Positions 1-9,289 of a DNA stretch of 64,000 nucleotides are shown piece by piece (positions within the stretch are counted from its first letter, which is position 1; every line of letters begins with the position of its first letter). The DNA is from Melioribacteraceae bacterium (GTDB lineage: Bacteria; Bacteroidota; Ignavibacteria; Ignavibacteriales; Melioribacteraceae). The stretch covers positions 1 through 64,000 of the forward strand of contig JAEINS010000011.1 of assembly GCA_016342755.1 (NCBI GenBank), written 5' to 3'. The notes under the pieces are model-generated. The model was not told the origin of the DNA. It saw nothing but the letters and a program-made list of their open reading frames with translations, and did no database searches. Position numbers and translations under genes: made by a program.

Positions 1-312
1 TAGGATGGCTAAAATTCCACTTTTTTCGGGAATTTTAATTGTCGTTTAAAAGGAATTATAAATGTCGTTAATCAATTTGCTGTTTTATTATCGTTAATTG
101 GATAGTTTTTTTTAATTTTTGTTATTGAGAACTATTGTTTTTTTTGTAATAAATATTATTGGGAGAGTTCTATGAAAATTAGGAATTGTTTAAAATGAGG
201 GTTTTAATGAGAATCTAAAAGGAATTTACACTATAAGTTGCAGCAAAGTTACACAAAAACTAAATGGAGATTAAAGTGGCAAGATACCGGCATTTATCAA
301 TGGTGAGCCTGT
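1..312. other. Gene-free edge of the window, leader-distal flank of the CRISPR array
   Basis: No coding frame of useful length is seen here. The stretch is very AT-rich. It contains a short inverted repeat (AAAATTCC at 11-18 and GGAATTTT at 29-36) that could be part of a terminator. No degenerate CRISPR repeat is visible next to the first full repeat, so the array ends abruptly on this side. If the array is transcribed leftwards, this is its trailer region. Confidence 0.5.
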
Positions 313-868
313 ATTTCAATTCTATATTAGTACGATTAAAACCATTATTCCACACTTCGATACGCTTCGCACTCAGTGATTTCAATTCTATATTAGTACG
401 ATTAAAACCGCAAATATACTAATAAATTGGTTTGATTCTTATATATTTCAATTCTATATTAGTACGATTAAAACCTCATTTTTCGCACTATTTAAATTAA
501 TATATCGCCATTTCAATTCTATATTAGTACGATTAAAACTTTACAAGCACTTTAAGACACTATAAAAGAACTTAATTTCAATTCTATATTAGTACGATTA
601 AAACCACTGCCGTCTATGCTCATAACAGAGCTTAAAGAACATTTCAATTCTATATTAGTACGATTAAAACAAGTTGATTATGTTATTGCCCGTAAAGGGT
701 ACGAATATTTCAATTCTATATTAGTACGATTAAAACGCCATCAGCAAGGTATGGAGGGTTCCCATTGCAAGCATTTCAATTCTATATTAGTACGATTAAA
801 ACGCTGCAAATAATAAAAGAGCCTGGTTAGGCGATTCCATTTCAATTCTATATTAGTACGATTAAAAC

Positions 869-904
869 CACTGCCGTCTATGCTCATAACAGAGCTTAAA
901 GAAC
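869..904. repeat. Duplicate CRISPR spacer (copy of 605-640)
   Basis: This 36-nt spacer begins CACTGCCGTCTATG and ends CTTAAAGAAC. It is identical to the spacer at 605-640, and the two copies are four repeat-spacer units apart in the leader-distal part of the array. Confidence 0.95.
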
Positions 905-3900
905 ATTTCAATTCTATATTAGTACGATTAAAACTTATGGACGGATCAGCAAATGATTTAGATCATTTTTATTTCAATTCTATATTAGTACGATTAAAAC
1001 GCATTGCTTTAAGTCCAGCAGAGCCTTGGTTTAACAATTTCAATTCTATATTAGTACGATTAAAACTTCAGCGGTTGCCCTTTAATAGATGGTTCTGTAA
1101 CATTTCAATTCTATATTAGTACGATTAAAACTGGTAATAACATACAATTTAGAGAAAACGGAACAGTATTTCAATTCTATATTAGTACGATTAAAACTGA
1201 AGTTACGGACTTGCTACAAACGTTGCCAGTAGTATTTCAATTCTATATTAGTACGATTAAAACTAAGTCTGCTTGCAGATGGATATTCTACAAAAGAAAT
1301 ATTTCAATTCTATATTAGTACGATTAAAACTTTTTATTCAAATTATGGCTTTCAACGTATTCCATTATTTCAATTCTATATTAGTACGATTAAAACTTAC
1401 CAAAGAAAGGGAAATAATTTATGACCCATTTAGATTTCAATTCTATATTAGTACGATTAAAACCTGCACAATATATTCTGGAATTTGATTTAGAGTAAAT
1501 ATTTCAATTCTATATTAGTACGATTAAAACCCTAAGTGGCGATCTGCCCGCGTATGCGTGACTTAATTTCAATTCTATATTAGTACGATTAAAACAAGAT
1601 GTATGAAATATATAAGGAGCGTGTCAAATAAATTTCAATTCTATATTAGTACGATTAAAACTCTGCTATTTTTAACATTTGTACTGCTTGCCTAAAAATT
1701 TCAATTCTATATTAGTACGATTAAAACTATTTCCCAATTTTATTGATCAACATTTAAACTATCATTTCAATTCTATATTAGTACGATTAAAACTATATCT
1801 TATAAAATAATGGTTATCTGATGTAGCCATTTCAATTCTATATTAGTACGATTAAAACGCTGACTGCTGAGAAAAAGGAGCAGCTTAAAGATAATTTCAA
1901 TTCTATATTAGTACGATTAAAACTGGACTCGAAAAAGCGAGTACACCACCCAAAAGGGATTTCAATTCTATATTAGTACGATTAAAACATAGAATTGTCA
2001 TCCCGTATCTGCATAGAGGAATGCATTTCAATTCTATATTAGTACGATTAAAACCCCTCAGAATCGAAATATCGACCTCGTAAATAAACATTTCAATTCT
2101 ATATTAGTACGATTAAAACTTGCTCAATTCACTGAATCAATGGGTAAACAAGTTCATTTCAATTCTATATTAGTACGATTAAAACAATAAAGTTCCACCG
2201 CCGAAATCTGTTACTGAAAAGATTTCAATTCTATATTAGTACGATTAAAACTGTGTTTTATTGTGTTCTATTGTACTTAGAAATTAATTTCAATTCTATA
2301 TTAGTACGATTAAAACCCCAGCTCGGCATAACTTACGATAAAGCTCAATTTGATTTCAATTCTATATTAGTACGATTAAAACTGAAGCGCCCGAAGAGGC
2401 GATCGAAGTAAATCCACAATTTCAATTCTATATTAGTACGATTAAAACTCTGCCGTTAGGCGCAGAATATATACAAGGACGACGATTTCAATTCTATATT
2501 AGTACGATTAAAACGCAAAGGCACTTATTTATGCTGAGACTGTTAAGACCATTTCAATTCTATATTAGTACGATTAAAACTGGAGTTGGCGGTGGTGCAA
2601 CTAATAAATTTAATAGTATTTCAATTCTATATTAGTACGATTAAAACCCAGCAAACTATTTTTTCTACCGTTGGCTCATCAGTATTTCAATTCTATATTA
2701 GTACGATTAAAACCTACCGGAGCATTTTTCACAAATATGAATAAAATCATTTCAATTCTATATTAGTACGATTAAAACGCACCAGAGCGCGAAGTTAAAA
2801 TATCATTTAATAAAATTTCAATTCTATATTAGTACGATTAAAACAGCGAAACACAGACTCTAATCTTCGAAAGATTAATAATTTCAATTCTATATTAGTA
2901 CGATTAAAACATGGGAAAAGCTTTGGCGATGGTAACCTCCGGTTCAAATTTCAATTCTATATTAGTACGATTAAAACATATATATTATCGCGAGACGAAA
3001 TCAGCCAAATATTATTTCAATTCTATATTAGTACGATTAAAACCAAGAAGTGATATTGTTGAAGAGAAGCTGATCTTCATTTCAATTCTATATTAGTACG
3101 ATTAAAACAAGACTGCTCAAACTGGATTGATAACATTTGCAAGATTTCAATTCTATATTAGTACGATTAAAACCAGTCAGTGTTTTAACATATCCAATTT
3201 AAAAAACGGATTTCAATTCTATATTAGTACGATTAAAACTTCGCTTGCTGAAAGAGTTTTAGTTTGCTTAGATAAATTTCAATTCTATATTAGTACGATT
3301 AAAACTAAGATCTTATATAAATATCATTGTCAGTTTTTAGTATTTCAATTCTATATTAGTACGATTAAAACTGATACAGACATCAGCGATAACGTAAGTT
3401 TTAAGAAATTTCAATTCTATATTAGTACGATTAAAACTATATCCGTATTTAACATCGTTGTACTTTTACAAGTATTTCAATTCTATATTAGTACGATTAA
3501 AACCATTGCTCCGGCGGCAGTTGTCATCTCATTAAGATATTTCAATTCTATATTAGTACGATTAAAACAAGAACGCCAGTTCCAGAATAAACCTTTCCTT
3601 CAAAATTTCAATTCTATATTAGTACGATTAAAACCTAAAAAGTTATTCAAATTCAAAGTTGATAAGCTAATTTCAATTCTATATTAGTACGATTAAAACT
3701 TTAAGTCGGGCGTTCTTGCGTGCGAGGTCTTCGGCATTTCAATTCTATATTAGTACGATTAAAACTTATACAACTGTCCTTTTATTTCTGCATATCCTTT
3801 ATTTCAATTCTATATTAGTACGATTAAAACGTCTTTGAAATTGTTCATACCGCACTTGAAATATAATTTCAATTCTATATTAGTACGATTAAAACCTAAA

Positions 3901-4883
3901 ATTAAATTTGAATTTAAATTTAATTCAACAATTTCAATTCTATATTAGTACGATTAAAACCAGCATACCACTATAAACACGAGTATCATATACAAAATTT
4001 CAATTCTATATTAGTACGATTAAAACCAACTTCGTCTGTATCATAATTACTCATATTTAGTTATTTCAATTCTATATTAGTACGATTAAAACTCTAAGTC
4101 GCCATATATTCTAACGAGAATATAGGATATTTCAATTCTATATTAGTACGATTAAAACCTTCCAGTCAAACTCACCTTTAATTTTGTAATATGGATTTCA
4201 ATTCTATATTAGTACGATTAAAACACCAGTATAATTTCTTTTGTAGTGTAAACATCCAACATTTCAATTCTATATTAGTACGATTAAAACTAAAATTGTA
4301 ATAGGGTTTTCTATCAGCTCAGTTATTATTTCAATTCTATATTAGTACGATTAAAACGTCGTCCACCTTTATTTTTAGCCAAAGGTTTCGCTTATTTCAA
4401 TTCTATATTAGTACGATTAAAACAGGGTTATAATCTTGTCAAGCCCGCTCACGTCCTTATTTCAATTCTATATTAGTACGATTAAAACCATATTGTCGTT
4501 TTCTATTTCCTTCCCAGCGTTAAAATTTCAATTCTATATTAGTACGATTAAAACTAATATAACAGAACAAATGATATATGTACAGCTTGAATTTCAATTC
4601 TATATTAGTACGATTAAAACTCCACTAAAGCGGTCGGAACAGGTTACAAAAAAGGATTTCAATTCTATATTAGTACGATTAAAACTCTATCTTTATTTTC
4701 AAGAACAGCTCTTCTTAAAAAATTTCAATTCTATATTAGTACGATTAAAACGAAACCGGAAGATTGAAAGCTTACCAAGATGATAACATTTCAATTCTAT
4801 ATTAGTACGATTAAAACCTCTGCCAAAGATTCTTGTTTATACACCTTGTTCTCATTTCAATTCTATATTAGTACGATTAAAAC

Positions 4884-4919
4884 CTCTGCCAAAGATTCTT
4901 GTTTATACACCTTGTTCTC
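4884..4919. repeat. Tandem duplicate CRISPR spacer (copy of 4818-4853)
   Basis: This spacer begins CTCTGCCAAAGATTC and ends CCTTGTTCTC. It is identical to the spacer immediately before it (4818-4853), so one whole repeat-spacer unit is duplicated in tandem. Confidence 0.95.
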
Positions 4920-6793
4920 ATTTCAATTCTATATTAGTACGATTAAAACATAATATAATGGCTTATATACCAGTTAAAAATATATTTCAATTCTATATTA
5001 GTACGATTAAAACATTAACTACCGTAAACGGCTCAGCTACCGTTTTGTGATTTCAATTCTATATTAGTACGATTAAAACGTTCACCTAGAACGTGCCGAT
5101 GCATTTGCAGAAGAATTTCAATTCTATATTAGTACGATTAAAACTACTTGATGTGTTTATAACCGGCTTCTTTTAACGTTATTTCAATTCTATATTAGTA
5201 CGATTAAAACTTAGTTCTGGTATCATTTTTGTCTCATTATTCTATATTTCAATTCTATATTAGTACGATTAAAACTTTACCCAATGGTTTTTCCTTTTTG
5301 GAGGATTATAATTTCAATTCTATATTAGTACGATTAAAACAAAGACTTTAGAACCAAAGAAAATCTACTATACATTATTTCAATTCTATATTAGTACGAT
5401 TAAAACAGAGTTGCGGCGACCATTTAACAACATTTTGAAACTATTTCAATTCTATATTAGTACGATTAAAACGTTGATCAAAAAAAAGATTATCTGTTAG
5501 GCAAAGGGGATTTCAATTCTATATTAGTACGATTAAAACGCTGTATAGCATGGCGGATTGCGAAATAGTAAATATATTTCAATTCTATATTAGTACGATT
5601 AAAACAGCGACTGAATCGGCTTAACATAGTACTATGCTGAAATTTCAATTCTATATTAGTACGATTAAAACAAGATCGCTCCAAATGTCAATTTCAGAAG
5701 GTACAACATTTCAATTCTATATTAGTACGATTAAAACTCAACAGAGCTAAAACCAAACACGATCTATTACTTATTTCAATTCTATATTAGTACGATTAAA
5801 ACCAAGCAAAATTATTCCTCATGATCAACAATACAGAAATTTCAATTCTATATTAGTACGATTAAAACTGTTCCTAAATGTTTTAATCTTTTTTGTTTAG
5901 GTTTATTTCAATTCTATATTAGTACGATTAAAACTCTCCTATAGCTTTTCTTTTAAGATCATGACCGAAATTTCAATTCTATATTAGTACGATTAAAACT
6001 CATTCCAGTCACAGAGCCAGTTATTAAATAACAGTATTTCAATTCTATATTAGTACGATTAAAACTTAACTGTTAATTTTAACCCTACAACAGAAAAGTA
6101 ATTTCAATTCTATATTAGTACGATTAAAACTGCGTAATCATATCCACTTGATATGTTTACGTAAAAATTTCAATTCTATATTAGTACGATTAAAACAAAC
6201 GATGGCAAGGCTGCCCGATAAGAGCGTGAGTCATTTCAATTCTATATTAGTACGATTAAAACTAGAAACTTTGAACGAAATTGAAAAACAGCATAAACAA
6301 TTTCAATTCTATATTAGTACGATTAAAACATGGTGGGAATATTATTGCTGGTGGTGTCCTAACAATATTTCAATTCTATATTAGTACGATTAAAACTCAA
6401 GGCAAATCTTATAAACAAGTAGCTGAACAAATATTTCAATTCTATATTAGTACGATTAAAACCAGAATCGAGTCCATTTAAGACGATCTCTAAAATAAAT
6501 TTCAATTCTATATTAGTACGATTAAAACCAGATGGAATAATCTACTATGATAAAGTGCAAAACGAATTTCAATTCTATATTAGTACGATTAAAACAAAAA
6601 GTTTATTTATAAAGACGGGTCTTTTAATTAAATTTCAATTCTATATTAGTACGATTAAAACTATTAAACAAAAACCAATTAGTAATACTACTTATGAATT
6701 TCAATTCTATATTAGTACGATTAAAACTCCGCAGTTATAGAGCTAGAATAATAAGTTAATAATATTTCAATTCTATATTAGTACGATTAAAAC

Positions 6794-6892
6794 TGCCGAA
6801 AAATAGGGGATTTTAGGCTTAAATCAAAGTGTTTTTTACATTTAGCGTCGTCGACCCGTAATAGTGCAAAAATGCCGGGGGTACGACAACTT
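6794..6892 (-). promoter_or_regulatory. Probable CRISPR leader with an imperfect inverted repeat
   Basis: This 99-bp gap separates the last repeat from the cas2 stop codon and is the only candidate leader next to the adaptation genes. Its cas2-proximal half (6847-6890) holds an imperfect inverted repeat: GTCGTCGACCC at 6847-6857 faces GGGGGTACGAC at 6877-6887 across an A-rich centre. The half next to the array is AT-rich with runs of T and A. Leader function is inferred from position and repeat orientation. The inverted repeat could also act as the transcription end of the cas operon. Confidence 0.7.
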
Positions 6893-7156
6893 TTATATAA
6901 AAGTATCCATTGCGTTTCTTTCAATTCCAATTACTCCACGCTCAACATATGTATTTGATCCATGATTATAATAAATTACACTGTCTTTTTCAGTATTAAT
7001 TATGGTATTAATACCAGATTTTATTTCTGCAAATTGAGACTCTGTTACTTCGCCTTCAAAAACACTGTTCTGAATCCATATTAGATGCTGGCGGAGAAAT
7101 TTTAGTAATTTTGCTCCCCGTTTGGGAGCCGCGTCATATATTATTATTACATACAT
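6893..7156 (-). CDS. cas2: CRISPR-associated endoribonuclease-fold protein Cas2
   Basis: This 87-residue protein has the normal Cas2 length and the family landmarks. The N-terminal strand MYVIIIYDAAPKRGAKLLK carries the conserved YD, followed by LRQHLIWIQNSVFEGE, typical of the Cas2 ferredoxin fold. Cas2 forms the central dimer of the Cas1-Cas2 integrase that inserts new spacers at the leader end. It is the last gene of the operon, about 100 bp downstream of cas1 and directly before the leader. The product appears intact, which with the intact cas1 and cas4 suggests the array can still acquire spacers. Confidence 0.95.
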   Translation of the reverse strand: MYVIIIYDAAPKRGAKLLKFLRQHLIWIQNSVFEGEVTESQFAEIKSGINTIINTEKDSVIYYNHGSNTYVERGVIGIERNAMDTFI

Positions 7157-7256
7157 GTTAAATTAATTATGAATTATATTTCTGAATCGGTTAATGTCTT
7201 TATTCAATAATTGGTTTTATATGTAGTTTAAAACATTTTTACTTAGAAATTTTTAT

Positions 7257-8339
7257 TTACCACCAAATCTTAAATGGTTTATATTCTTTTTCGCCTAACA
7301 GATGTTTTATAAGTTTATAACACTCAAGCCTTATTAAATATCTGTAACTAACTGATTTTTTTAGCTGGCGGTGTTTAATAGTAGTTTTAAGTTTTTCGTC
7401 AAATTCTTTAAGATATAATTTACGTCCCTGGTCTGAGAGGTAACAATAATTTAGATCCTTAGAAAAGTGATGTTCTTTAATTATACCTTTGTTAAGCAGC
7501 GAAAAAATTATACGGTCGGTTAATAAAGGCTTAAATATTTCGGCTATATCAAGTGAAAGTGAAAATCTTCTTTCGCCAGGTTCATGAAGATAGCTTATAA
7601 GCGGGTTTAACTGTGTTTTGTAAATTTCGCTTAAAACAGTAGTGTATACAAGTGAATTACCAAAACTGATTAGCGCGTTTATCTGATTATCAGGCGGTTT
7701 CTTTTTTCGTTTCGAAAACTGTATTGGTTTATCAATTGCCAAATGCCATGCTGTGTAATAAGTTGAGCGGGTATATCCTTCGATGCCCATAAGTTCCTGT
7801 ATTGTACAAACATCTTTAATGCCGGTTAGAGTATTAGTAATCATTTTTATAAAAGGACTCATATCTTTACCGCGAACATCATAATATTGCAAATTTTTTA
7901 AAATATTATCTGCCGAACCTTTTACAAATGCTGCGGCAATATCCACCCGTTTTTCGATATCCTGATAATGTTCCACCTGTTTAACTAAAAGTCTGCCCGA
8001 AACAAATGGTTCGCGCGGATAAAAGGAGCCTGAATAATAACCGTAATAGTTAAATAGATGAAGTGTAATTTCTTTTTGAGCAATAAAGTTTAGGAATTTT
8101 GTGTTAAAGCGGAGTTCGCTAAAACAGTATATTGAATCTATATCCTCAACCGGAATTGGTTTGCGAGGCAGTTTTTTGGGTTCTGATTCATCGTCATCTT
8201 CTACTTCGGAATCATCAACTTCAATTCCTTCTGTTATTTCTTCTTCAACAGGATATTCATTTTCTCCGGGTTCAAAGTAAAGTGTATTTTGTCGGCGTAT
8301 TAATTTACCGCTGCTAAATATGTAGTAGTTTCTTTTCAT
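7257..8339 (-). CDS. cas1: CRISPR integrase Cas1 with an acidic insertion
   Basis: Cas1 is the metal-dependent integrase of spacer acquisition. From the ATG at 8339 the protein has 360 residues. The type I-B Cas1 signatures are clear: MKRNYYIFSSGKLIRRQNTL at the start, VEDIDSIYCF, LHLFNYYGYYSGSFYPRE, and the catalytic triad Glu in MGIEGYTR (about 187), His in ISYLHEPGERRFS (about 252) and Asp in LSLDIAEIFKP (about 264). Unusually, the N-terminal beta domain carries an acidic, low-complexity stretch between YFEPG and KLPRKPIPVED (about residues 24-53), rich in Glu and Asp. An in-frame GTG at 8354 would add five residues, but those codons lie in the inverted repeat of the neighbouring cassette, so the ATG is preferred. 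No strong Shine-Dalgarno precedes it. Confidence 0.95.
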   Translation of the reverse strand: MKRNYYIFSSGKLIRRQNTLYFEPGENEYPVEEEITEGIEVDDSEVEDDDESEPKKLPRKPIPVEDIDSIYCFSELRFNTKFLNFIAQKEITLHLFNYYGYYSGSFYPREPFVSGRLLVKQVEHYQDIEKRVDIAAAFVKGSADNILKNLQYYDVRGKDMSPFIKMITNTLTGIKDVCTIQELMGIEGYTRSTYYTAWHLAIDKPIQFSKRKKKPPDNQINALISFGNSLVYTTVLSEIYKTQLNPLISYLHEPGERRFSLSLDIAEIFKPLLTDRIIFSLLNKGIIKEHHFSKDLNYCYLSDQGRKLYLKEFDEKLKTTIKHRQLKKSVSYRYLIRLECYKLIKHLLGEKEYKPFKIWW

Positions 8340-8340
8340 T

Positions 8341-8364
8341 GACACTAATCTCACTAATTTTCAC
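8341..8364 (+). repeat. Left inverted repeat of the GxxExxY cassette
   Basis: The sequence begins GACACTAATCTCAC and ends ATTTTCAC. Its reverse complement matches 8753-8776 at 21 of 24 positions, including the outermost nine bases GACACTAAT. Confidence 0.8.
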
Positions 8365-8367
8365 AAA

Positions 8368-8739
8368 TTATAATACTATCCGTTTGTATTGTAATGAGTT
8401 TTCGCCAAAATTGACTAGTAACCCTAATTTTAATTTAGATGCTGCTAAATAATTTAATGTCTGTTTTATATTGCCAGATGTTAGCCTTTCTATAGCTTTT
8501 ATTTCAAGTATAATTTTTTCATAAATAACAAAATCGGCAAAGTAATTATGTTTAATTTTAATCCCTTTATAACCAATATAGAATTCCTTTTCTCTATTAT
8601 AAGCGATATTATTCTGATTAAATTCTATTTCGAGAGCATCTTTATAAACTATTTCATTAAAACCTTTACCAAGTTCTTTATGCACCTCAAAACAGCATCC
8701 AATAATTTTATATGCTTCATCTCTATAAATTAAATCCAT
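8368..8739 (-). CDS. GxxExxY-family protein (PD-(D/E)XK nuclease-like)
   Basis: The 123-residue product carries the family-defining GxxExxY motif in GKGFNEIVYKDALEIEF. A nuclease-like core follows, with Asp in YFADFVI and EIK in IILEIKAIERL, and then TSGNIKQTLNYLAASK. This matches the GxxExxY / PDDEXK_3 family, whose biochemical role is not established to my knowledge. The start at 8739 is chosen because AAAGGG lies 5 nt upstream and family members typically begin MDLIYRDEAYKIIG; an upstream ATG at 8790 would run through the inverted repeat and overlap cas4. It lies between cas4 and cas1 on the same strand and is flanked by inverted repeats. A nuclease in an adaptation module could act in spacer processing, but a passenger gene is the simpler reading. 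Confidence 0.85.
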   Translation of the reverse strand: MDLIYRDEAYKIIGCCFEVHKELGKGFNEIVYKDALEIEFNQNNIAYNREKEFYIGYKGIKIKHNYFADFVIYEKIILEIKAIERLTSGNIKQTLNYLAASKLKLGLLVNFGENSLQYKRIVL

Positions 8740-8752
8740 TATATCCCTTTTC

Positions 8753-8776
8753 GTGATAATTCGTGAAATTAGTGTC
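8753..8776 (-). repeat. Right inverted repeat of the GxxExxY cassette
   Basis: On the plus strand it begins GTGATAATTCGTG and ends AATTAGTGTC. It ends 1 bp before the cas4 stop codon and pairs with 8341-8364 with three mismatches. Confidence 0.8.
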
Positions 8777-8777
8777 T

Positions 8778-9260
8778 TTAGATGTAGCACAAATCATAGT
8801 ATGAACATTTTTTACAAAAGGGTTTATTTATTACTTCACTTGGAACTTTGGAATCGATAATTTTTTTTACCTCATTTTCAATCTCACGCAACTTTACTCT
8901 ATCAGATTCAGTAAGAAATACATCTTCAGTTTTTTTAAGTTTTGGATAATCAATTTTACCCGTTACTCCTTCTATTCCTTTCGATTCCAGAACGCTTATG
9001 TAATATTTAACCTGCCAGATATGTGTTTCTTCCATCTTGTCCGATTTCTTAATCTCGTGAATTGTTTTGGTTTTAGCGTCGTAAAAATCGAGAGCAATTC
9101 CTTCAATCTGTATTTCATGTTTTTTACGTTTGTAGGTATTATCGGATATAAATCTGCCCATTGCAACTGTATCGCTGTTTTGTTCCATATTAATTGAATT
9201 TGCAAAAAGCCACAAATGTCTTTTACAATGGAAATAATATGATATCTGTGTGCCAGTCAT
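8778..9260 (-). CDS. cas4: CRISPR-associated exonuclease Cas4
   Basis: Cas4 is a RecB-like nuclease that trims prespacers and helps select PAM and orientation. The 160-residue product has all four expected iron-sulfur cysteines: Cys12 in YYFHCKRHLWLF, and Cys149, Cys152 and Cys158 in FCKKCSYYDLC. The RecB core is seen in GRFISDNTYKRK, the Asp in ALDFYDAKTKTIHEIKKS and the QVKYYISVL helix. The length is typical of type I-B Cas4. It follows cas3 by about 30 bp and ends at the inverted repeat of the GxxExxY cassette, which separates it from its usual neighbour cas1. Confidence 0.94.
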   Translation of the reverse strand: MTGTQISYYFHCKRHLWLFANSINMEQNSDTVAMGRFISDNTYKRKKHEIQIEGIALDFYDAKTKTIHEIKKSDKMEETHIWQVKYYISVLESKGIEGVTGKIDYPKLKKTEDVFLTESDRVKLREIENEVKKIIDSKVPSEVINKPFCKKCSYYDLCYI

Positions 9261-9289
9261 AAATATATGTTACTCAAAAGAAATAATTA

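Larger units (their letters stand above)
313..6793 (-). CRISPR. Type I-B CRISPR array, 99 repeats and 98 spacers
   Basis: A 30-nt repeat recurs with a period of 64-67 bp. I located 99 copies, from 313-342 to 6764-6793, giving 98 spacers of about 34-37 nt. Every copy I read looked identical, including the two end copies. On the plus strand the repeat begins ATTTCAATTC and ends ACGATTAAAAC. On the minus strand it begins GTTTTAATCGT and ends GAATTGAAAT, which matches the usual type I-B layout in which the last 8 nt (ATTGAAAT) form the crRNA 5' handle. The array is therefore inferred to be transcribed on the minus strand, in the same direction as the cas operon, with the leader between 6794 and cas2. 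Two spacer pairs are identical (605-640 with 869-904, and 4818-4853 with 4884-4919). Open frames encoding FNSILVRLK or FQFYISTIKT are artefacts of the repeat. Confidence 0.98.
8341..8776. mobile_element. Putative GxxExxY cassette bounded by 24-bp inverted repeats, inside the cas operon
   Basis: A 436-bp unit lies between cas4 and cas1. Its ends are imperfect inverted repeats (8341-8364 and 8753-8776) matching at 21 of 24 positions. It carries one gene on the same strand as the cas operon. The outer edges fall 1 bp from the cas1 ATG and 1 bp from the cas4 stop, so neither cas gene is interrupted. Type I-B operons normally have cas4 next to cas1, so the unit looks inserted. No transposase is encoded, so mobilisation would have to be in trans or by another route. 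The mobile nature is inference. Confidence 0.55.

Noticed and set aside
616-6740. Many open frames of 60-186 codons, repeating FNSILVRLK, FQFYISTIKT or FNRTNIELK
   Set aside because: They are translations of the CRISPR repeat in different frames, kept open because repeat plus spacer is often 66 bp; they are not genes.
8996-9205. Alternative minus-strand frame inside cas4
   Set aside because: It overlaps the well-supported Cas4 frame with all four cysteines and has no family likeness.
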